NCBI GenBank assembly: GCA_037893245.1
Contig: JBAIAA010000025.1
Location: 434,001 to 498,000, forward strand
DNA: 64,000 bases
Direction of reading: 5' to 3'
Source: Crossaster papposus
Lineage: Eukaryota; Echinodermata; Asteroidea; Velatida; Solasteridae
In this document: positions 46,557 through 58,919 of the stretch, piece after piece
How the letters are laid out: every line of letters begins with the position of its first letter
How positions within the stretch are numbered: position 1 is the first letter of the stretch
Notes under the pieces: model-generated
Databases searched by the model: none
Told to the model about the DNA's origin: nothing
What the model saw: only the letters and a program-made list of their open reading frames with translations
Made by a program: the position numbers and the translations under genes

Positions 46557-49383
46557 TCATTTTTGAAATTCAAACTTTAGTAGACAGTACCATTATTTCG
46601 ATAATAAGATAGAAAGTGGCGTCAGAAGCTGTCTTATGAAATAACACCCCAAGTTTTGTGCGAGTGGGTGGATTCACAATGCCGGTTAGAAACCGTTGAC
46701 AAAAGAAAACATGCAGAGTAGGAGATCGAGAGCGGAGCTAGTCCGCCCTGCGGTTGAATGCGCCCTCTACCAATACAGCAATTTGATGAAGTTTTGATGA
46801 TGTGATTAGATTATGCAAGACATGATACAACTCTTATAATAGCAGCACGAACAGGCTCAACAAGCTCATAAAGTTATCATCAAAACACCGTTAGCATATC
46901 ATGTAAGTAAACGTTTCTTGCATCGACAATATTGTATAAGCCCCAAGACATGAACAAAGATGGTTTAATAGTGGTTGTTATTTAGAAGATAATGATAATA
47001 AGGAAGATTTATGTGCAATATACGATAGTTTGTTAATTATTTGTTAATATGGCGAACCTGCCTTAACAGGATTGGTGTGGGGTAAGTTCGCCCACTGTTA
47101 ATTTTTCGTTAATAAAACATTGACAATTTACTCCGGTGTGTACTTTAATGAGAAGCTAAAATCTTGTCAACTTTATTTCGTAAAATTTAGACTTCGTCAA
47201 CGCTACTCTAAATTCAACAGGGACTTAATTTGTCGACTTGCAAAACTACCGCGTGCTCGCTATACACCAAGAGCTAGCTGAGATTTATTTGACACAATTG
47301 TTACAAAAGCTTTGATGGCTGAGTGGGGTACAGCTACCTACCCTGTCTTCAAAAAGTCTTTTCTTAAGTTTGGCAAGTTCTGGGTGGGGTGGGGGGTACC
47401 CCTCAAAGTACCCAAAAATTCAGTTTTATTTGACAAAATTGTTACGAATCTGAAAACACTTGGCCAATGTTGAGTGAGGTCCATATATCCAGAATCGCCA
47501 ACTTAAGAAAAAATTATGTTCTGGAAAGGTCACTTAAGACAACACGCTAATTAGTGCTAATTAGGGTTTTATTTGACAAAATTGTTACAAATCTGAAACC
47601 ACATGGAAAATGTTAAGTAAGGTCCATACAACCAGAATCACCAACTTAAGACAAAATTATATTCTGGAAAGGTCACTTAAGACATGGTCAAAGGTCAATT
47701 TGCACCAAATGACCTTTTATACAAGTTTGTGTGAGATAAAACCTAAAATAACCAAAACCACATGAAAAATGTAGAATTTGATCCACACGTAAAAAAAAAA
47801 AAACTTAAGATAAAATTATGTTCTGGAAAGGTCACTTAATACAAGGTCAAAGGTCACTCTTTCATACAAGTTATGTGTGATAAAAACCTACAATAACCAA
47901 AACCAAAACGAAAATGTACCGTGACATGTAGTTTGGTATTACTATTTGTTATACTATTATAAAGTATCAGGTGCACCACTCACTATGTAGTTGGGTTGGA
48001 AGGAGGGGGTATCGTGCACCCTCGGAAATCAATTTCTAATTGGTGTCTCTAGGTCAGAAAAAAATGCGTAGAAAACAATTTGCTATGTTAAACAATTCAA
48101 AAAATGTCCCACGTATCATTTTTATGCAAATTAGTGCCGCCATTATCGAAAAATACATTTTTCACTATATCTCAGCCAATATTGAAGTTAATTGAATAAA
48201 GACGGTGTCTAGATCCATGTTTTGAGGGTCAAAGATCACAATAAAACTATTCCGGAAGTGACATGTGTCCGTGGGATAGGAATATTATCGAAAAATCATG
48301 TGTATACATATATCGGCCAATAATGACATAATTGCACAAGTAAGGTGTCTGCACCCATGTTTTGAAGGTCAAGGATCATTAGAAAAATTCCTTGTGTAAC
48401 TTTGTGTGTCGGTGGCATGTAAATGCGCAAATTCTAAAGTGCCAGCAATTACCTAAACATGTTTATGCTGTATCTCGGCCAATATTACACATAAATTTAT
48501 AGGCACTTTTATAGGGCAATAATTTTTAAAATTGTCCACTTTCATATCCATCAGTCGTCATCGCTTTTAATGAAACCTTTACAGTCTTCTTCGTCCGTTT
48601 TTTCTTCTTCCTCCCCTTCCTCTTCTGCACGATCTCCATTGTTTAGAATATCAACCAGTGAGGTTGGTAGGACCGTTATTTCTGGCGTATTATATTACCA
48701 CTATTACCATGGAGAATATTACCGATATTTCCGGCATTGCATCGTTATTACTACCTGATATTATCCCATTTACCCAATATTGGTTATTACTAATATAACG
48801 ATACTACCGGAACAATACTACAATGTATACACATATAAACATCAATGACTCTTCTGAGCTTGCCACTCCTACAATCTTGGTGTGTACTTAAACGCTATAT
48901 ATGTGCCCAATATCACCGCCGTCTGTAATCACAGTTTGCAATTAATTTTTTGTTAATTTATTGTGTGTTGGCTTTTTGGCAAATTTGTTTCTTTGAGACT
49001 TGGAGTAAATAAATATTACACAGTTATCTCTACGAAAACACCCTAAACGTATCACTATTACGTAAAACATAATGTTCATGTAGAAAAAGTGACAAAAATG
49101 TTTCACTAAGGTTTATCACGCCCACTTGGGGTCAACATGTCAATTGAGGTCACCCGATATTACCCCATTTACCCAATATTACCAGGGAAAATGTAACTGA
49201 TATTCATGGCATTTCCGTGATATTAATGGCGGCACTAATTTGCATAAAAAATGATACGTGGGACATTTTTTGAATTTTGTAACATAGCAAATCGTTTTCT
49301 ACGCATTTGTTTTGACCTAGAGACACCAATTAGAAATGTATTTCCGAGGGTGCAAAAAAAAACCTTCTTCCCACTAAACTAAT

Positions 49384-50610
49384 GTTCTTTGCCTGGAGCA
49401 GGCAGTTCGCCTTAAGAAAATACAGTAGTCTCGCGTATACTCCGCCGCGGCGATTGGCGAGAATTTTCTGCGGATATTGTTCGATGGGAATAAATGACAT
49501 ATCGATTGAAATTTGAAAATGTTTGGGCGATCGCCACGGCGAGACTACTCTATTTTGTGCGTTGTGTAAAAGGAGAGTTTAAAGACAAGGGGAATTGAAT
49601 TTAAGAAACATAGATTCTGAAGAGTCGGTTTCAATTCACACATTGCCAATATTATTGCAAAGGCCGTGCGTAATTAATTTTATGTTTCAGGTCCAGAGCG
49701 CGCACATATTTTGGCCTCTCAACTTACAAACAACTCAAATGGAAAATGCACATGTTGCTCGTCTATTTTCGGGATTTTGAACATTTTCAACACAAACCTT
49801 TAACATTTAATTTACGATTTCTACAAAACATGAACAATAGAAATGTACTATGTTGAAAAACAAGTTTGCGCACCAATTTTATGGAACCACGGGATCCGAA
49901 ACATAGAATTTATTACGCACAGCCTCACTAAAACATAGATGCAGAATATAATCTATTATCAGGAGTCCAAGATGTGCATTGCATCTGTAATCACTTTGAC
50001 TACCACAGATATTAAAGGTAGTATACACCATTGGTAATTATTTGAATTATTATGAATGGGTGGAATTGGGGGGTTGTATTTGATAGTAAATATCGCTTAA
50101 CTAACCTGTCTAAAGTTTTACAATCATGAATGCCGAGAAAAGCACGAAAACCGGCGTTTGTTTTCAAACGGCGTCGAGCAGTTATTCTTATGTTATTTGT
50201 GGGTTTTTTCGCGATCGCCGTCCAAATATGGGGATGGTTTGTATGGTGGGTAATAATCCTGCGACTTTTTCAACAATCCATTAAAGAAGACTAGTGAACG
50301 TATGATAGCTTACTCGTCATCGTTGATTCAAATAAGTGTGTCACGTTCACACTTCGCCCTCAGCTGCCATCGATGTTATACGCCTTTCTCTGTATAGCGC
50401 TATAACGCAAATTGACCGACAACAAGGTAATTTTATGTTTACACTTGGTTTTTTCTCTCTCTCCAACACCACGTAAAAGTTCTTATGGGGTAGGTCGTGC
50501 AGTCTCGAGACGAAACCTACCCATGGTCTGAGCGAACCGCACCTGACGAGTCTAGCTTTTTAGACATTTCTGTTCTGGTTCTGGCGAACTGCCTGCTCCA
50601 GGCAAAGAAC
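49384..50610. mobile_element. 1227-bp element with perfect 28-bp inverted ends
   Basis: GTTCTTTGCCTGGAGCAGGC (plus eight more bases) at the left is exactly inverted at 50583-50610. It interrupts the right arm of the foldback element, whose left arm lacks it. It contains a small hairpin repeat at about 49428-49552 (AGTAGTCTCGC ends) and a dispersed-repeat copy at 50012-50250. Confidence 0.8.
50012..50250 (+). mobile_element. Dispersed MITE-like repeat, copy 2
   Basis: AAAGGTAGTATACACCATTG starts a stretch that parallels 15215 onward and the complement of 60905-61262, including the CGGCGTCGAGCAGTTATTCT and GCGATCGCCGTCC blocks shared with the third copy. Its far end is not clear. Confidence 0.65.
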
Positions 50611-50830
50611 ATAGTGAGTGGTGCACCTGATACTTTTTAATAGTATAACAAATGGTAATACCAAACTAAATGTCACGGTACATTTTCGTTTTGGTTTTGG
50701 TTATTGTAGGTTCTATCTCACACATAACTTGTATGAAAGAGTGACCTTTGACCTTGTCTTAAGTGACCTTTCCAGAATAATATTTTGTCTTAAGTCGGTG
50801 ATTCTGGATGTATTTTGTCAAATAAAACCT

Positions 50831-51411
50831 TAATTAGCACTAATTAGCGTCTTGTCTTAAGTGACCTTTCCAGAACATAATTTTATCTTAATTTTTTTTT
50901 TTTACGTGTGGATCAAATTCTACATTTTTCATATGGTTTTGGTTATTTTAGGTTTTATCTCACACAAACTTGTATGGAAAGGTCATTTGGTGCAAATTGA
51001 CCTTTGACCTTTGACCCAGAATATAATTTTGTCTTAAGTTGGTGATTCTGGTGTATACTTAACATTTTCCATGTGGTTTCAGATTTGTAACAATTTTGTC
51101 AAATAAAACCCTAATTAGCACTAATTAGCGTCTTGTCTTAAGTGACCTTTCCAGAACATAATTTTATCTTAATTTTTTTTTTTTTACGTGTGGATCAAAT
51201 TCTACATTTTTCATATGGTTTTGGTTATTTTAGGTTTTATCTCACACAAACTTGTATGGAAAGGTCATTTGGTGCAAATTGACCTTTGACCTTTGACCCA
51301 GAATATAATTTTGTCTTAAGTTGGTGATTCTGGTGTATACTTAACATTTTCCATGTGGTTTCAGATTTGTAACAATTTTGTCAAATAAAACCCTAATTAG
51401 CACTAATTAGC
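50831..51411 (+). repeat. 281-bp tandem repeat in foldback arm, 2 copies
   Basis: TAATTAGCACTAATTAGCG occurs at 50831, 51112 and 51393. The two 281-bp units between read as identical, so the expansion is recent. Confidence 0.88.
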
Positions 51412-53020
51412 GTGTTGTCTTAAGTGACTTTTCCAGAACATAATTTTTTCTTAAGTTGGCGATTCTGGATATATGGACCTTACTCAACATTGGCCAAGTG
51501 TTTTCAGATTCGTAACAATTTTGTCAAATAAAACTGAATTTTTGGGTACTTTGAGGGGTACCCCCCACCCCACCCAGAACTTGCCAAACTTAAGAAAATA
51601 TTTTTTGAAGACAGGGTAGGTAGCTGTACCCCACTCAGCCATCAAAGCTTTTGTAACAATTTTGTCAAATAAATCTTAGCTAGCTCTTGGTCTACTATTT
51701 GAGTTTCTACGTCCGTCAAGTGTGCAAAGAATGGAAGCATGAAATTTCAGAGTACGCATCACGGATACGCAACTGATAAACGCATAGCGCAATACGGAGA
51801 TCGAAAACGTACACACTGGGTAGTTTGAATATACTTGGTCTATGTACGAACAAAATACACAGGCTTTCATATAATAAATTAACTGGAACTCTTCATTTGT
51901 GTACACATTTCATATACCGAGGGGTGAATTTTCCAAAAGTCTGCATTTTAGTCGGGGGCCGCGGCGCAAATCATTGTAGTTTTGCACAGGACATGCGCCA
52001 CAATATATTGCACTTTTTTTCACAACATTTTGCTACGACACTTTACGACACGAAATTTAGACAGCGAGTAAGTAAATACTAGCAAACTAAATAGTTATGA
52101 ACCACAACTCGTAAGTTCTAATCAACAGTTAATCTAAAGTTAATCTAAAGTACAACTTGGAACAAATTGTCATGGCATGTTATCCATCTGTTGCTCATGA
52201 CCTTTTTAAAACTTGATTTATCAAAGTATTATGGTTTCATTGACATCTTAGCATGAGTAAGAGTGCTAGTTTTGTAACGTGATATTATTAAATATAAGGA
52301 TATATCTCTATGTTTATTTCACCTTAAAGTATGTACATTTAGCTTGCTTAACTAAATAATAGGCATATACATTTGATGGGGTAGGTTCGCCCACCATCAT
52401 GGGTGAGTCAGCCACAAGGCGAACCTGCTCCACTCTATTACAGGGCGAACGTGCCCCAAGAGCTCATCTTGTGTTTTACCACGTCGTATGCATCAATAAC
52501 ACAGTAAACAGAGTTCAAAACTGCAAATCTATTTTGGCAAGTCTATTATCTTCTAAATGACAACCACTATAAAACCACCTTTGTTTATGTCTTGGGGTTT
52601 ATACAATATTACTGATGCAAGAAACGTTTACTTTAATACATGATATGTGAACGGTGTTTGGATGATAACTTTGTGAGCTTGTTGAGCCTGCTCGCGCAGC
52701 TATTATAGATTAGAAGTGTTATCATGTCGTGCATAATCTATTTACACCATCAACACTTCCTCCAATGTCTGTAGTTGTGGGGAATCACGTGTTGGGCGGA
52801 CTCGCCACGCTCTCCCCTACACAAACACTCATCGTAAACGCTGCGCAGTTACGCCAAGTTTCGTAAAAATAATGTTCCGTAAGCGTTACGCCATTTTTGA
52901 AAATGGTGCATGCTACGCAACTTTTCGTTAAATCGGCTACTGGCGGTCTAGGCGTATAATGCGTTCATATGTCTGTGGAAGAGACATATTTGAACGCAGA
53001 CCAGGGTCGAGACAGAACTT

Positions 53021-54272
53021 TGGTTTGTTTTCCTGTCCAAGTTTTCTTAACGGTTTCATCATCCTAAACATTAACCATTAAAATTAGCTTGGGGCCACCC
53101 TGATTTTCGCTCCTAATTTAAATGGCCGCCAAAATTACCTAAATTATATTTATACTGCTTCCCGAAATTAAATCCTTTGAATTTAGCCCAGAAATTGCCA
53201 AAATCTGAAATGGCTGCCAACATTATATTAATTACGTTTATACTATAAGTTGTTTTTTTCAGTGGTTCCGTCATCTTGTACCTAAAGCTTTTAAAATTAG
53301 TCTAGGGACTTCCAAGGATATTGTCCTCAAATTCAAGATGGCCACCAAAATGGCCGACAACATTTGTATATACTTTTCATTTTGTTTATTTGTTTACAGT
53401 TGTTTTGTCATTTCAAACTTGCATGCATGTCCTTAGCTTGGAATTTGCACCTAGCATTTGACCTGAAATGCAAAATGGCTACCAAAATACAAAATGGCAA
53501 CTAAACGCTAAATTATACACGAAATACTCACCTGAGTTTTAGTATCATTTAAATGTCAATTTTGCTCACAACAGGTTTGTATTGGTGGGCTGAGTCAAAC
53601 TGTTAAAATGAAAAGCTCCAAGACATACCAACGGCCTAAGTAATTAGTGGCGATGACTATACATGCATAGCCACACAGATATAGAATAGTAATATAATAG
53701 CCAAGTACAGATCAGAGCTTGACAACATAACGACCAGAAAATGAGAATGTAGGAACTATACATGTATACAAACAAAATATCGACGGGATCAAAACAAAAC
53801 CACTGACAAGATTAACACGAGATGATGAAAAGATTTAAACAAGACAGTGCCGAGATAAACACTTGTCCATTTGAAAAGTTAATCTATGTCAGTAGAGACA
53901 CTCGGACAAAACAAAATTTGTCCTGTCAACATAACCAGTTTCGGTTTTCGGTGCAGTATAAACCTGCAAAAAGTAATTTGGCAGTCATTTTAGATTTTGG
54001 CGGCCATTTTGAATTTAAGGGCAAATTCTGGGTGGCCCCGGCGCTAAATTCAAAAAGATAGTTTTATGATGACAGAACCACTGAAAAAAGTTTGATTTAT
54101 AAAACTAAGAGGTATAGTATAAATTAAATGCAGTCAATTTGAACGGTCATTTGTTTATTTTGGCCACCATCTTGAATTAGGGGCAGAAGTTAAAGTGGCC
54201 CCAAGTTAATTTCAAATGGTTAGGGTTTAAGATGATGGAACCGTTGAGAAAACCTTGACAGAAAAAAGAACA
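53021..54272. mobile_element. 1.25-kb foldback element with AAATGGC subrepeats
   Basis: Left end CCAAGTTTTCTTAACGGTTT and the complement of the right end (CAAGGTTTTCTCAACGGTTC) match and continue through CTTGGGGCCAC. Subrepeats with AAGATGGC(C/T)(A/G)CC and AAAATGGC recur about every 150-190 bases in the left arm. No coding sequence. Confidence 0.75.
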
Positions 54273-54752
54273 ATTTGTATTAGTCTAATATGACTTGTGT
54301 GCACAATTAGAACACAAGAAGCCGTGTGCGTTGATGCACACGCGGTGTGTCCTACATCACTGGCTGACAAAAGTGGCCAAAAAGACATCTCTCGTTGGCA
54401 CATAGTCCGTAGGTCTATTGTCTTGATATCGGTAAATGAAAAACGGTATATCCCCAATACACCCAATATTCAAAACTCAAAATTCAATATTCAACACTAG
54501 AGAAGTGCACTTGTGAGTTCGGACCTCCGCCATAAACGCAAAACAACGTCTTATCTCCCAATGCAATCAAAGTGATCCAGATTCCTGATCTGAATCCAGA
54601 TCAATCTGCAAATTTAATGGAATCATCCTTCACCCATAGCTATCTACCAACCAAGTTTTGTTAAAATCTCTTTTCGTAATCCGGCTTCCAGATAAACAAA
54701 TAGAGAGGGGTAATAAATATTGTCTTGTATACAACCGATTTATTCCTTTCAG

Positions 54753-55179
54753 GTGTTGCGTTTATTCAGACACCTCAAGGCTCCACAACCGAGGACAACT
54801 TCCACTTCGTCTTTGGCACCAACCACTTCGGCCACTTCCTGCTGACCAATCTCCTCCTGGACCTGCTGAAGAAGAGCGCTAGCAGCCGGGTTATCACTGT
54901 CTCATCGGCGATGCACTACTTTTCATTTAAGCCCAACCTGACTCGTTCGGTCCCCGGCGTGGATATCTTGTATCCCTACCTTCAGTCCTACTCCACCAGT
55001 AAGCTGGCCAACGTGCTCTTCGCTCGGGAGCTAGCGAGACGCGAGACCTCCAGGGGCGTGGTAGCCGCCTCGCTCCACCCTGGCACCGTAAACACGTGTA
55101 TGCTCAAAAACCACATGACTGCCGAATCCCGATCTGGGATTGTGGCTGCTTTGTATTACGTGCTATCTCCGATGATGTG
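54753..55179 (+). CDS. Retinol dehydrogenase-like SDR, exon 3 of 4 (catalytic)
   Basis: Follows acceptor CTTTCAG and completes Gly128. It encodes FGTNHFGHFLLTNLLL (148-163), the catalytic Ser region VITVSSAMH (174-182), and YSTSK with the catalytic Tyr207 and Lys211, then SLHPGTVNT (234-242). The donor is GTATGT, phase 2. Reading on past the donor stays open to about 55291, but that extension is intron sequence with no family match. Confidence 0.92.
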
Positions 55180-55829
55180 GTATGTAAACCGTTTTTTGTT
55201 TATTGCAGCAGATGTTAGTTTGCTGGTTCCAGAGAGAGCCAGCCTATACGCCCTTTTTAATATTTATTTTATGCTGACGTCATACTTTTAACGCCAAACT
55301 AAGGCCATGGGCGGTAGATTTAAGATGGTGGTTATTACTCAGTAAGGATCTAGGTGTAATTCCCGACACAAATATTTGGCTGTATAGAAGATTGTATCAG
55401 AGGAGCATCAAAAAGTAGAAGCGAGAAGCAACTTGGAAAGGTCTACGAATATTTCTTAGTTGCAAAATTATGACTAAGATTTGAAGAATGGGTATTTTAT
55501 GCATAATTTTAAGACGTCTTAACGCCCCTAAACGCGAACTAAACGTGAACGTTAATTTTTGCATTTTTATTTTCGCGCTGCGTTTTGTCGTCGTAGTTGT
55601 ACCCCAAACTTTTCTACAAAAAATACAAACTCTGCCCTCTATCTAAAAACGTACCTGACGGTTTTAAATGTCGAAAGCTAGTTTGGTGAGTCAAATAACT
55701 TCAAAGTGGATTTTATATCTTTCCGAAGCGAAGGAAATTGCTCCGGCTTTAACAATCTTAGGACACGGGGACTTTCCAAGACGACCGGCTTCTAGCTAAT
55801 GTAACAAGCTCTGTTTAAATAAGAATCTA
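55180..55829 (+). other. Intron 3, first part, no feature
   Basis: AT-rich with no recognisable element before the LINE fragment. Confidence 0.4.
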
Positions 55830-56385
55830 TCGAATGTCCCGAGAATTATCGTCCTATTTCGTTGCCATCACGTGCAAACCGGTTGGAACATATCCTACAC
55901 TCTCAAACCAGCTAGCAAGCATCCTGATAAGCATACAATATTGACCTTACTGCAGCATGGTTTCCGCCGCAAGGGACGCTCATGTGTTACTCAACTTATC
56001 CAGGTTCTTAATGATTGGATGGAAGGAATGGACAACTCAAATCAAATTGACGTCGCAATTTTTGATTTTACTCTATAGCATTCGACTGCGTGCCTCACGA
56101 ACGCCTTCAGTAAAAACTGCATCATTACGGGATAATCTCAAACGACAAATCCAACGACACTCTCAATTGGATTAGTATGTTCTTGACCCATCAACAACAG
56201 CAACGGGTATTTATCAATGGGAAACTTCCAAGTGGCATCCAGTTATTTCGGGGGTCCCCAAGTGAACAATTTTGGGGTCATTATTGATCTTGATATATTA
56301 CCGACATCGTAGAGGGGCTTCAGTGCAACACACGTTTGTTTGCTGATGACTGCATCATGTATAACTCTATTTAGTATTTTTCTTA
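55830..56385 (+). pseudogene. LINE reverse transcriptase fragment in SDR intron 3
   Basis: Short frames give, in order, LQHGFRRKGRSCVTQLIQVL, DVAIFDFT, then pieces resembling the YPGVPQG-type block (VISGVPK) and FADDC (near 56337-56355). Several frameshifts and stops. Both ends of the LINE are missing. Confidence 0.72.
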
Positions 56386-56811
56386 AACTTCGTATTTTTT
56401 TAAATAAATGAGACCTATGAAAGTGAAGCCATCAATCTCATTAAACCCTTGCATGTAATTAGTAGAATGCAAAAGTTTTTGCCTTACATGATCCGTGTTT
56501 TAATATGATTTACGTTCATTTTCGTGGCAATTGAGCATAAAATGCCAAAAATATTCCTTTAAATACCTTTGCGCGGCTATTTATATGATGAGTTTTATTG
56601 GAAACCTATTTTGAATATATATTTGCGGTATCTTTACCAAAGCATTGGTGGATATTTCAAGGGGGGTGGGGGGGGGGGGGGGGGGGGGGCACCGAGGATG
56701 TTGTTGGTTTTACTGACGGCGCGTCAGTAAATTGAATTCAATGAGAGGTTATCAGATAGTGTGTTTTTGAACCTGCAAAAAGTAACGCAATCCTAACAAA
56801 TCTTGGTCTTC
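56386..56811 (+). other. Intron 3, middle part with long G-run
   Basis: Contains a G-rich run of about 30 bases at 56658-56689, and otherwise AT-rich sequence. Confidence 0.45.
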
Positions 56812-57068
56812 ACAGCTTGGCACAGTTTTCATTTAAATTCTCTAGACCAAAGACACTGTTGCTATATCACGTGATTCGAGGCAAGCCTTACGCTAGCAAC
56901 CCCCGGCTCTGGAATGGTCTGGTGTCTTTGTACCATTCTCAACCATTGTGAACAATGTATTGGTGCTGAGCGTCTCTAACGTAACTATGCAAGAGTTTGC
57001 CCCGAATCACGTGATATAGCAACAGTGTATTTGATCTGGATAATTTAAAGTCAAACTGTGCCAAGCTG
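56812..57068. mobile_element. MITE with about 85-bp inverted arms
   Basis: CAGCTTGGCACAGTTT and ACACTGTTGCTATATCACGT on the left have their complements at the right end (CACGTGATATAGCAACAGTG, AAACTGTGCCAAGCTG). Non-coding. Confidence 0.82.
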
Positions 57069-57323
57069 CGTGAACAAGTCAGTGTACCAGATATTATTTA
57101 AATTCCACACGCAAATGGTCAATTGGAAAAGGCTGCCACTCGTCACCACCATGCAACCAACCCATTGTTTGCACCACACGTCATCATGAAATTTCCGTTC
57201 TGAAAAGTTATGTTGCCGTGCATAATGAAGAAGAAAAAGAAGACAAATGCATCGCGAATAATGAATGTTCAAGTTGTCAGCTTATTATTTTTAATAGTTT
57301 TGTTTTATTTGGATTATTTGCAG

Positions 57324-57519
57324 GATGTTTATGATAGACGAGGAATTGGGTGCCCAAACCACTCTTCATTGCGCCTTGGATGACTCGATGCCCCAACTTT
57401 CTGGGAGTTACTTTGACAACTGTCAGGTGATGGCGCCCTCAGCGCTCGCTCAGGACGACGCACTGGCGCGAAGACTGTGGGAAGTCAGCTGCGAGGCAAC
57501 CGGCTTGATTTGTGATTAA
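57324..57519 (+). CDS. Retinol dehydrogenase-like SDR, exon 4 of 4
   Basis: Follows acceptor TTTGCAG and completes Trp270 in phase. It encodes the family's C-terminal region: EELGAQTTLHCALDD (276-290) and SGSYFDNCQ (296-304), the usual GAQT and SGxYFxDC motifs of RDH11-14, and ends ATGLICD. The stop TAA is at 57517-57519. Confidence 0.9.
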
Positions 57520-57523
57520 TAAA
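57518..57523 (+). terminator. AATAAA overlapping the SDR stop codon
   Basis: The hexamer shares two bases with the TAA stop. If used, the 3' UTR would be only about 15-30 bases. Later signals may be used instead. Confidence 0.4.
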
Positions 57524-57651
57524 TACATATAGGAGAGTTGGTAGCTTTTGAGTGGTCGAGACTCGGTCACATGGAAAGCATTATTTTGTAGTAATGACCC
57601 GGCTTTCAAAAATTGAAGCAAATTTACCGTTTATTTCCTATGTATTATTAA

Positions 57652-57833
57652 AGGGAATAACAGGATGAGGACCCGGTTATTCACATTCGTGATAACGTAC
57701 CGGGTTTGGGGTTGACCGCTGGTAATTTCGGCTCGGTCTATTACCATTGGTCATACCCCCAACCCGGTCCGTTATCACGCAGTAATAACAGGGTTTTCAC
57801 CCTAAGTAAATTCGAACTCCCAACGTTATTACC
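57652..57833. mobile_element. Hairpin MITE, copy 3 (just downstream of the SDR gene)
   Basis: GGAATAACAGGATGAGGACC on the left and GGGTTTTCACCCT near 57800 on the right, with ACCGGGTTTGGGGTTGACCG inverted as GGTCATACCCCCAACCCGGT. Most similar to copy 2 at 44714-44838. Confidence 0.75.
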
Positions 57834-58369
57834 TCTAAGGCCATGATCCAAATTACTTGACTTTGGCTTGATATTGTATGCGGGTTTAAGTAAAGTGGCT
57901 GCAGCCGCTACCTTTCAGACTCCTATAGCTAACTTCAAGCCGTAGTAAACTGTGATGAATTGCCTAACCTTTCATCGCAACCAGACACGGAAAAGAAATT
58001 AAGAAAAACGAATCGAACCGGGCAACTTCTGCGCTCAAGTATTTATTACATGTATAATTATTATAACAATAATTGAAAACTGCCGAATCCTGCCTAAATT
58101 ACATGGTTGCTGTACGAGGACCAAGTATACCGGTCGAACAGTTAGTGGTACAATTCGTAAACGCATACATTTTGGGCAGACATAAGACCCCGAATCGTGT
58201 GTGACCACCGATTTGTATACAGTTTTTACAGTTGACTGCATCACAAAGGCAATTCAGTGTCGCATAACGACAGTTCCACAGGTTATTCGGCTTTACAAGT
58301 AAATAACATAAATAATAAGGATAACAAAGTATTACATAACAAATAATTCACTACATCTAAAAATGTAAC
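57834..58369. other. Intergenic, no feature recognised
   Basis: AT-rich unique-looking sequence. The open frame at 58035-58244 (minus) has no domain. Confidence 0.4.
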
Positions 58370-58760
58370 CCAGATCGCATCATGATATTGAACCATTGGA
58401 CCATCAAAACGGTATTGTTGGGCCAACATTGATTGTCAAGGCTTGGCCAGTGTAATTTTGCTCATCGGCATCTTTTATGCCAAACATTAAAGTTGGTCTA
58501 ACGGTGGCCAAACATTGGTGATCACTGTCTTATCGGCAACACATTGGACCAATTGTTCCAGTCTATTGAGAACTAATGTTGATTTAACATTGGCTAGCAC
58601 GAACACTTTGGGCCAATATTGGGCCAAACGTGGAAGGAATATTTATAGGCCAAACGTGAAAGCCAATATTAAGCAATATTGGTGCAACGTACATTTTGCT
58701 TATTGGCACAACATTGGTGCGATATTGAAAACAATCTGCGAAATATTGGCTGAATATATA
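58370..58760. repeat. Degenerate TTGGCCAA / AACATTGG repeats
   Basis: Motifs such as TTGGGCCAACATTG, GGCCAAACATTGG, GGGCCAATATTGG and GGCCAAACGTG recur with irregular spacing. The motif is near-palindromic, so both strands look alike. Confidence 0.7.
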
Positions 58761-58919
58761 GTAATATTTGTCAATGACCAGTACTATAATTATAGTATAG
58801 TTCAGTATTTACATAAATGAACAAAGTAGGAACCATATAAACTGAAGTAACTTATTACACATTACTATGGGTATAATGTACACAATTCTAAAATGCTAAT
58901 AGCCTACTTATAGTCCGGG

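Larger units (their letters stand above)
46718..52820. mobile_element. 6.1-kb foldback element with CTTAAG subrepeats
   Basis: The left arm (46718 to about 48150) and right arm (about 49220-52820) are inverted copies from end to end. For example, AACAGGCTCAACAAGCTCA at 46850 pairs with the complement near 52680, and TTGACACAATTGTTACAAAA at 47288 with 51650. The right arm is longer because of a 1.2-kb insertion (49384-50610) and an extra 281-bp repeat. Subrepeats contain CTTAAG, AATTAGTGCTAATTAG and GGTCAAAGGTCA. No transposase is found. Confidence 0.8.

Noticed and set aside
55172-55291. Extension of the dehydrogenase frame past exon 3 as a final exon
   Set aside because: The extension has no family match, while the GTATGT donor joins exactly to exon 4 with the conserved C-terminal motifs.
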